NCBI GenBank assembly: GCA_025267735.1 | Contig: CM046301.1 | Coordinates: forward strand, 66,545,872-66,609,871 | Direction of reading: 5' to 3' | From: Mactra quadrangularis | Taxonomy: Eukaryota; Mollusca; Bivalvia; Venerida; Mactridae | DNA: 64,000 bases | Part shown: positions 56,688-64,000 of the stretch, piece by piece | Position numbering within the stretch: the stretch's first letter is position 1 | How the letters are laid out: each line of letters starts with the position of its first letter | Made by a program: the position numbers and the translations under genes | Notes under the pieces: generated by a model | Seen by the model: only the letters and a program-made list of their open reading frames with translations | Database searches by the model: none | Told to the model about the DNA's origin: nothing

Positions 56688-57959
56688 AGTAAGGCTTTAC
56701 TGCTGTACTGCCGTTACTGCTGTCTTCACATACATGCACTAATTGACACTTATTTTTTTTAAATTGAAAAATGTTCACTAGAAAACTGAGGACCTTAAAA
56801 GATTCTCCTTAAAAATCACAGTGATTGTTACTTTTGGTTTTAGATACAAATGAGTACAAAGTTATTTACTTCTTGATCAAAGGTTGAAGCACATAGTGCA
56901 GAAACCTCAATCAAAAAGCAAAACAATATTTGTACATGAAATACATTTATTTCTATGGTTGCGGGGATCCAAACAGAGTGCAAGTACCGAGTAATTACCC
57001 CGGTTATTTTTAACGGGGTAATTGGATCTTTAGGATTGGAGATCCTTTTCTATTTATTAAGTTTAAAGCCAAATTTTGACATATTGATGTAGAAATCAAA
57101 ACTATTTAGGGAAATAAACTTTAGTTGATGAAATTGTATAAACTATATATACTTATAAAGGTTTTTTAAGATTAATATTCCAGCTATTTTCATTTCTAGA
57201 GTGGAATATAATGTTAACAAAGTGTGAGAAATCTAAAATATTGAGAATTTTAGTTCTGAAATTTGAAATTCTTATGTTTTTAATATTGTTAATGTCATTT
57301 GGTTTATATTACAATGGTTGCATTGATACTATTATGTTTAATGACATCTTTATATGTCTCCAATCCATAAAGAGTGATTTTTTTGGTAAAAATTTAAGGT
57401 TTTTAACCCTAATATGCAGTCTTTTATTGAAGGAGATGGGCAAAAAGTTGTCCTTTTTGTCAAAAATATCATACTTTTCAGTATTTAGTATATGTAAGGT
57501 AGTAATTAAATAGAAGAATTAAAATAATTTGAAAATGGTGTAAAATTCAACAATTTGAACTGTTTAAATAATAAAATTGGTGTTTTCCTAACCCGGAAAG
57601 TTATTCAGAATGATGTTTTTAAAGAATTTGACCCTGTTTTGTTTAATAATTTTTGGTTTTAGGTCTATGTATTTTGCTATTTAGTAAAAATCACTTGAAT
57701 TTTAAACAAAACTAGTGGATAACAGTTTATATAAGAGGTTTAAATTACCTCATTGTTATAGTTTTATAGTTTATTATGTGAAAAATAGCCATTTAAATGG
57801 TATTTTCTGCATTATAGTGTTATGTATACAGATTTCATTGAAACTCTTGAGGTACTTGCACTTATATTGGGTGATATAAATGAAATAGACTGAGAATGGG
57901 GGCTCTAGATGTTATCGGTCATTTGGCAATCAACTATATAAGTTTCTAGAGCCATATAG
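56688..57959 (-). repeat. LINE-derived direct repeat, copy 1
   Basis: Pairs with 58429-59649 as a diverged direct duplication, offset about 1650 bp. Shared landmarks are TTGCGGGGATCC, GGGGTAATTGGATCTT, AACCCGGAAAG/TAACCCGGTAAG and GAAATAGACTGA. It is probably the AT-rich 3' part of the LINE fragment at 57960-58390. Interior is non-coding as far as I can see. Confidence 0.7.
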
Positions 57960-58390
57960 ACTGAACTCCTGACCGCCTTGCTTGGATCTAGTAGGATCTG
58001 GATGTCAAAGGGGACATCACTGAAACCCATTGTTGCCTTTAGGAGCTCAATTTTGGCTCCAAATGGTGTAGGAGTATTTTGAAAGCTCCTGTGGCAGAAT
58101 GAACCAGTCCCAATGATGGCATTCAGGTTTTTTTTTAATTTTTTTGGTTTGAGCCCTGGCCCAGAATTTAACAGCCTGCCCAGACCTGAAAATGAGTGGC
58201 ATGACTCCTGCCTCTGCTTCTAAAAGATGCTGTGGGGTGGTTGGTAAGGCCCTTAGAGCAATTCTCAATGCTTAATTCTGAATAATATTTAGTCTTTGGA
58301 GTTGGGAGGGGCTAGTTACAGAATAAATTTCAGCTCCATATTCATTTTTTGATCTTGTGAGAGATTTGTACATTAGTAATAGACTGTTTT
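57960..58390 (-). pseudogene. LINE reverse transcriptase C-terminal fragment
   Basis: The minus strand reads MYKSLTRSKNEYGAEIYSVT and then, after an in-frame TAA at 58272-58274, ALRIALRALPTTPQHLLEAE and AVKFWARAQT. YG-EI, ALR-ALP-TP and KFW-RAQ are hallmarks of the RT-downstream region of Jockey/CR1-type LINEs. Further on is a DPSKAVRSSVYMALE stretch, also present in degenerate form at the start of copy 2 near 59630. A stop and truncated ends make it a relic, distinct in sequence from the LINE at 53875-55667. Confidence 0.78.
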
Positions 58391-58428
58391 AATCAGTATT
58401 CTAAAAAGTTTAAAATTTTACAAAAAAA

Positions 58429-59649
58429 TCCGGGCACGTTAAAAGATTCCTTGTAAAAAATCACATTGACTGGTATCTTTAATTTTTGTAACAAAAGATT
58501 AAAAGTTACACACAATGTAGTGTACTTTTTGAATGAAATCTTCTGTACAGAGCACAAAAGACTCAATCCATAAGTACTATAGAAAAAGTTAAACAATAGT
58601 ATTGTATTATTAATTGCGGGGATCCCAAAATAGTGCAAATACCAAGTAACTACCCGGGTTTATTAAACATATCCGGGGTAATTGGATCTTATGGACCGGA
58701 GAACCTTTTGATATATTAGTATACATATGTCAGTTGTTGACATATTTTTGAAAACTCTATAATATTTTCTTAAGAGTTATTCATTTTGATAATTTTTTTC
58801 AGTATTGGAACAGAAAATGAACTTTAATAGGTGTTCCAATAGATTTTTTGTTGATTTTTTAGTAAAAATATAATGTTAAATTCTAAAACCTAAGACATTT
58901 TAGCTCTAATTTAAAAGAATTTTGTCATTAGGTATATTAATGAAGTTTTTGATATATATATTACTGTGTTTAAGATGGTAATTTCAGGTCTTTTGTTTCT
59001 TTTACAGGTTCCTAACCGATAATTAGTTTAAGAAATTGTTAAATTAAAGGTTTTAAAGTCTTTTAATAGGCTAAATTGTATAAAATTTGTATTAAAATAG
59101 ACAAAATAATGTCTTTTTGTAGTAAAAAAAACATAAATTTCCACATTATATGATTAAAATATATATATTCCTGTATAGTAGGCATTAAATAATGTAAAAT
59201 AGTTTTAAGATTCAACAGATTTGTTGAATATTTGTTAAATTTATGGGTTTTAGTAACCCGGTAAGTCTGGTAATGGTGTTTTATCTGGGTAAAAAGACCC
59301 TGATAATGTATATTTAAGTAGGATTTGCATCCTAGGATATATTTAATTACAATGAATTTAAGGCATTGTTAATTTTGCTAGTAAATAGCATTAAAATTAG
59401 AGGTTTTGGGTACCTCAGAATTGATTTTAAGTCTTTTCAGTACTTTCAAATAAGTTTAATTAGATGTTTTAACTGCATTTTGGTGTTTTATGCAGTGTTT
59501 ATGTAACTCATATGGTATTTGCACTTAATTGGGTGGAATAAATGAAATAGACTGAATTTGTGGGATCTAGATTTTGTCTTTCATTGTAGATTACTATGTA
59601 GATCTCTAGAGCCCTATAGACTGAGGTTCTAACTGCCTTGCTAGGATCA
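58429..59649 (-). repeat. LINE-derived direct repeat, copy 2
   Basis: Matches 56778-57985 in order: TTAAAAGATTC, TTGCGGGGATCC, GGGTAATTGGATCTTATGG, GTAACCCGGTAAG, GAAATAGACTGAATTTGTGG. Its 5' end on the minus strand carries a short GDPSKAVRTSVYRALE coding remnant. A head-to-tail, 5'-truncated second copy of the same element. Confidence 0.7.
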
Positions 59650-59659
59650 CCACCAAATA

Positions 59660-62600
59660 ACACCAAAATAAATCTTATTCTATTGTTAGTCTGATTTTGC
59701 GAATAGGTTGGTAAATTAATAAAAAAATCGTGTATTTATTAATAGCAGAAGGGTGGCAGTCAAACCCAAATTTATATCCGAAAACAGGGCTAACTTCTAC
59801 ACTCGCCATGCTGTTATTCTTTATTATTTTTTTCCCAAATAGACATTTCAAAACATTTTTAATTTGATGCATAATGTGTAAGGTTTAAGTCGAAACATTC
59901 TCGAAAATTGCTCTCGAAAATAGACCTGTTACTAGTCATTTCATAAAAAAGACCGAACCCAAATATCATTTAGAAAAAACTCAAACATCGATCCAGTTAG
60001 TATCGTTCGGCCTTATAAAAGTCAAGTTTTGTATGTTGATATACAATGTATATCAAAAGAAAGCTTGTTTTATCTTCAGTCTGATTATGTGTATGGATTT
60101 GTAAAATACATAGTCAAACATGTTTTTGTTTACAGCAGAAGGATGTCAGTCGAACACAAATTCACATTCAAAAATTGGCCTGTTTTGAACACTCGACAGG
60201 CCCTTATTGTTTATTTATAGTTCTAAATTTACCCGTCAAAACATTTTCCAAACAATCAGCTTGAAAATGATGCATAAAAGCACATGTTTTAACTTAGTTG
60301 TGGTTTAAAATAAGACTCGGTAGTCAGCATGTATTTGCACATTTTTTGAAAATATCGAACCGAACTTTCGTACTGAGAATTTTCGTACTTGACATATTTA
60401 AATACATATATTTTGTCGCAATTAAAATGAGTTTATCGCACATCTATATACCAAATTAAAGCTTTTTCTATATAAAATTTGATTTTGTGAACAGATAGAT
60501 GAAACGATTAATAAAACATGTGTTTATTAACAGCAGAAGGATGTCAGTCGAACACAAAATTCACATTCGAAAATGGGCCTGTTTTGTTTACTTACCAGGT
60601 CCTTATTATTTATTCACTGTTCAAAATGTACCCGTCAAAATATTTTCACAACAATCAGCTTTAAAATGATGCATAATATCACATGTTTTGCCTAAATTGA
60701 GGCTAAAAATAAGACTCGGTAATTAGCATGTTTTTGCCCATTTCAATGAAAAAATCAAACCAAACTGTGGTCGGGTGAATTTACGAACTTGACATATAAA
60801 CATATATTTTGTCCAAATTAAGTCGAGTTATTCACTCATTTATACATTAAAAGAAAGCTTATTCTATTGCCAGTTTGATTTTGTGATTCAAATTTTAAAT
60901 AAATTAAAAATACGTGTATTTATTTATAGCAGAAGGATGTCACTCAAACCGAAATGTACGTCCGAAAATAGGGCCACTTTATACACTCGTCTTGCTGTTA
61001 TTCTTTTAAAAAAAAGTTCTAAATCGACCAGTCTAAACATTTTTCTATGTATAAGCTTTAAAATGATGCATAATATCACATGTTTTGCCCAAATTGAGGC
61101 TTACAATAAGACTCGGTAATTAGCATGTTTTCGCACATTTCAATGAAAAAATCAAACCAAACTGTGGTCGGGTAAATTTACGAACTTGACATAAAAACAT
61201 ATATTTTGTCCAAATTAAGTCGAGTTATTCACTCATTTATACATCAAATAAAAGCTTATTCTATTGCCAGTTTGATTTTGTGATTCAAATTTTAAATAAA
61301 TTAAAAATACGTGTATTTATTTATAGCAGAAGGATGTCACTCAAACCGAAATGTACGTCCGAAAATAGGGCTACTTTATACACTCGTCTTGCTGTTATTC
61401 TTTTTAAAAAAATTCTAAATCGACCAGTCTAAACCTTTTTCTATGTATAAGCTTTAAAATGATGCATAATATCGCATATTTTGTCTTAATTGTGGCATAA
61501 AATTAGACTAGGTAAATAGCATGTATTGGCACTTTTTTAATGAAAATATCGAACCGAACTTCCGCACTGAGAATTTTCGTACTCGATATATTAACGTTGA
61601 AATTGTCGCAATTAAATAGAGTTTATCGCACATCTTTATACCAGATTAAAGCTTGTTCTATATAAAATTTGATTTTGTGAACAGATAGATGAAATGATAA
61701 ATAAAACATGTGTTAAATAACAGCAGAAGGATGTCAGTCGAACACAAAATTCACATTCGAAAATGGGCCTGTTTTGTTTACTCATCAGGCCCTTATTATT
61801 TATTTGCTGTTCAAAATGTACCCGTCAAAACATTTTTACAACAATCAGCTTTAAAATGATGCATAATATCACATGTTTTGCCTAAATTTAGGCTTACAAT
61901 ATGACTCGGTAATTAGCATGTTTTCGCACATTTCAATGAAAAAATCAAACCAATCTGTGGTCGGGTGAATTTACGAACTTGACATATAAACATATATTTT
62001 GTCCACATTAAGTCGAGTTATTCACTCATATATACATCAAAAGAAAGCTTATTCTATTGCCAGTTTGATTTTGTGATTTAGTTTTTAAATTAATTAAGAA
62101 TACGAGTATTTATTTATAGCAGAAGGATGTCACTCAAACCGAAATGTACGTCCGAAAATAGGGCTACTTTATACACTCGTCTTGTTGTTATTCTTTTACA
62201 AAAATTCAAAATCGACCTGTCTAAACCTTTTTCTATGTATAAGCTTTAAAATGATGCATAATATCGCATATATTGTCTTAATTGTGGCTTAAAATAAGAC
62301 TCGGTAAATAGCATGTATTGGCACTTTTTTAATGAAAATATCGAACCGAACTTCCGCACTGAGAATTTTCGTACTCGATATATTAACGTATAATTTGTCG
62401 CAATTAAATAGAGTTTATCGCACATCTTTATACCAGATTAAAGCTTGTTCTATATAAAATTTGATTTTGTGAACAGATAGATGAAATGATTAATAAAACA
62501 TGTGTTAAATAACAGCAGAAGGATGTCAGTCGAACACAAAATTCACATTCGAAAATAGGCCTGTTTTGTTTACTCACCAGGCCCTTATTATTTATTTGCT

Positions 62601-64000
62601 GTTCAAAATGTACCCGTCAAAACATTTTTACAACAATCAGCTTTAAAACGATGCATTATATCACATGTTATGCCTAAATTAAGGCTTACAATAAGACTCG
62701 GTAATTAGCATGTTTTCGCACATTTCAATGAAAAAATCAAACCAATCTGTGGTCGGGTGAATTTACGAACTTGATATATAAACATATATTTTGTCCAAAT
62801 TAAGTCGAGTTATTCACTCTTATATACATCAAAAGAAAGCTTATTCTATTGCCAGTTTGATTTTGTGATTTAGTTTTTAAATTAATTAAAAATACGTGTA
62901 TTTATTTATAGCAGAAGGATGTCACTCAAACCGAAATATACGTCCGAAAATAGGGCTACTTTATACACTCGTCTTGTTGTTATTCTTTTACAAAAATTCA
63001 AAATCGACCTGTCTAAACCTTTTTCTATGTACAAGCTTTAAAATGATGCATAATATCGCATATTTTGTCTTAATTGTGGCTTAAAATAAGACTCGGTAAA
63101 TAGCATGTATTGGCACTTTTCTAATGAAAATATCGAACCGAACTTCCGCACTGAGAATTTTCGTACTCGATATATTAACGTTCAAATTGTCGCAATTAAA
63201 TAGAGTTTATCGCACATCTTTATACCAGATTAAAGCTTGTTCTATATAAAATTTGATTTTGTGTACAGATAGATGAAATGATAAATAAAACATGTGTTAA
63301 ATAACAGCAGAAGGATGTCAGTCGAACACAAAATTCACATTCGAAAATGGGCCTGTTTTGTTTACTCACCAGGCCCTTATTATTTATTTGCTGTTCAAAA
63401 TGTACCCGTCAAAACATTTTTACAACAATCAGCTTTAAAATGATGCATAATATCACATGTTTTGCCTAAATTTAGGCTTACAATATGACTCGGTAATTAG
63501 CATGTTTTCGCACATTTCAATGAAAAAATCAAACCAATCTGTGGTCGGGTGAATTTACGAACTTGACATATAAACATATATTTTGTCCACATTAAGTCGA
63601 GTTATTCACTCATATATACATCAAAAGAAAGCTTATTCTATTGCCAGTTTGATTTTGTGATTTAGTTTTTAAATTAATTAAGAATACGAGTATTTATTTA
63701 TAGCAGAAGGATGTCACTCAAACCGAAATATACGTCCGAAAATAGGGCTACTTTATACACTCGTCTTGTTGTTATTCTTTTACAAAAATTCAAAATCGAC
63801 CTGTCTAAACCTTTTTCTATGTATAAGCTTTAAAATGATGCATAATATCGCATATATTGTCTTAATTGTGGCTTAAAATAAGACTCGGTAAATAGCATGT
63901 ATTGGCACTTTTTTAATGAAAATATCGAACCGAACTTCCGCACTGAGAATTTTCGTACTCGATATATTAACGTATAATTTGTCGCAATTAAATAGAGTTT
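59660..64000 (-). repeat. Right arm: 396-bp satellite in inverted orientation, continues beyond window
   Basis: The same A/B monomers as the left arm, reverse-complemented, at about 395-bp spacing (AAGACTCGGTAA-type boundaries near 60322, 60712, 61112, 61506, 61904, 62300, 62695, 63088, 63487 and 63882). Each unit keeps AGCAGAAGGATGTCA and AGCTTTAAAATGATGCATAA. The units nearest the break (59660-60300) are the most diverged; those from 61,700 onward are more alike and repeat at about 790 and 1585 bp. Confidence 0.94.

Noticed and set aside
57211..57513. 100-codon frame at 57211-57513
   Set aside because: AT-rich, hydrophobic, lies in a decayed repeat and its counterpart in copy 2 is not open; no support as a gene.
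44663..63084. Recurring 62-codon frame (MYLFIAEGCHSNRN...) in A monomers of both satellite arms, and a 76-codon frame in B monomers
   Set aside because: The frames recur because the monomers are near-identical copies. They have no promoter, Kozak context or family resemblance, and differ or break in more diverged monomers, so I do not call genes.

Overview
The window is eukaryotic nuclear DNA: AT-rich, with GT-AG introns, polyadenylation signals and many tRNA-derived SINEs and MITE-like repeats. The gene content (a golgin and a cytosolic HSP70) is animal. The repeat families (C/G-rich hairpin-ended repeats, a repeat tail carrying GGGCCCAAAGGGCCC, SINE heads) are of the kind I associate with bivalve molluscs, perhaps a mussel. 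That assignment is inference.

Region 1 (1-37.9 kb, + strand) is the 3' part of TRIP11/GMAP-210, a coiled-coil golgin of the cis-Golgi. Ten exons join in one frame and encode 1262 C-terminal residues: a long coiled coil, the GRAB (ARF1-binding) segment and a low-complexity tail. Two introns are very long (16.8 and 11.2 kb). The 16.8-kb intron holds three copies of a box C/D snoRNA on the gene's own strand. All three carry the same antisense element, complementary to the conserved 5' part of 28S rRNA. The introns also hold SINEs, MITEs, a hAT MITE with a perfect 8-bp target duplication, and minisatellites.

Region 2 (39.5-43.1 kb, + strand) is a two-exon cytosolic HSP70 gene with heat-shock elements, a TATA box, a 980-bp intron carrying two MITEs, and a C-terminus EEMD instead of the usual EEVD.

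Region 3 (43.95-64 kb) is a very large inverted repeat of satellite DNA. The left arm is about 16 monomers of 396 bp, alternating types A and B (792-bp dimers) with a near-identical 1585-bp higher-order repeat. The right arm is the same satellite in the opposite orientation and runs off the window. The left edge starts with a minisatellite built from perfect 15-bp-arm hairpins that share the satellite's CATCCTTCTGCT core. Inside the left arm sits a 5.46-kb foldback-like mobile element (50768-56230). It has 135-bp terminal inverted repeats (134/135 identical by eye), each made of seven subrepeats, and a perfect 10-bp target duplication. It carries a decayed LINE, itself interrupted by a 767-bp hAT MITE with a perfect 8-bp duplication. 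The satellite changes orientation at about 56431, just beyond this element. The right arm is interrupted by about 3 kb of tandem LINE-derived sequence.

Nothing here looks like an operon or a host-defence system. The strongest candidates for new biology are the snoRNA trio, the foldback-like element, and the inverted satellite immediately downstream of a heat-shock gene.
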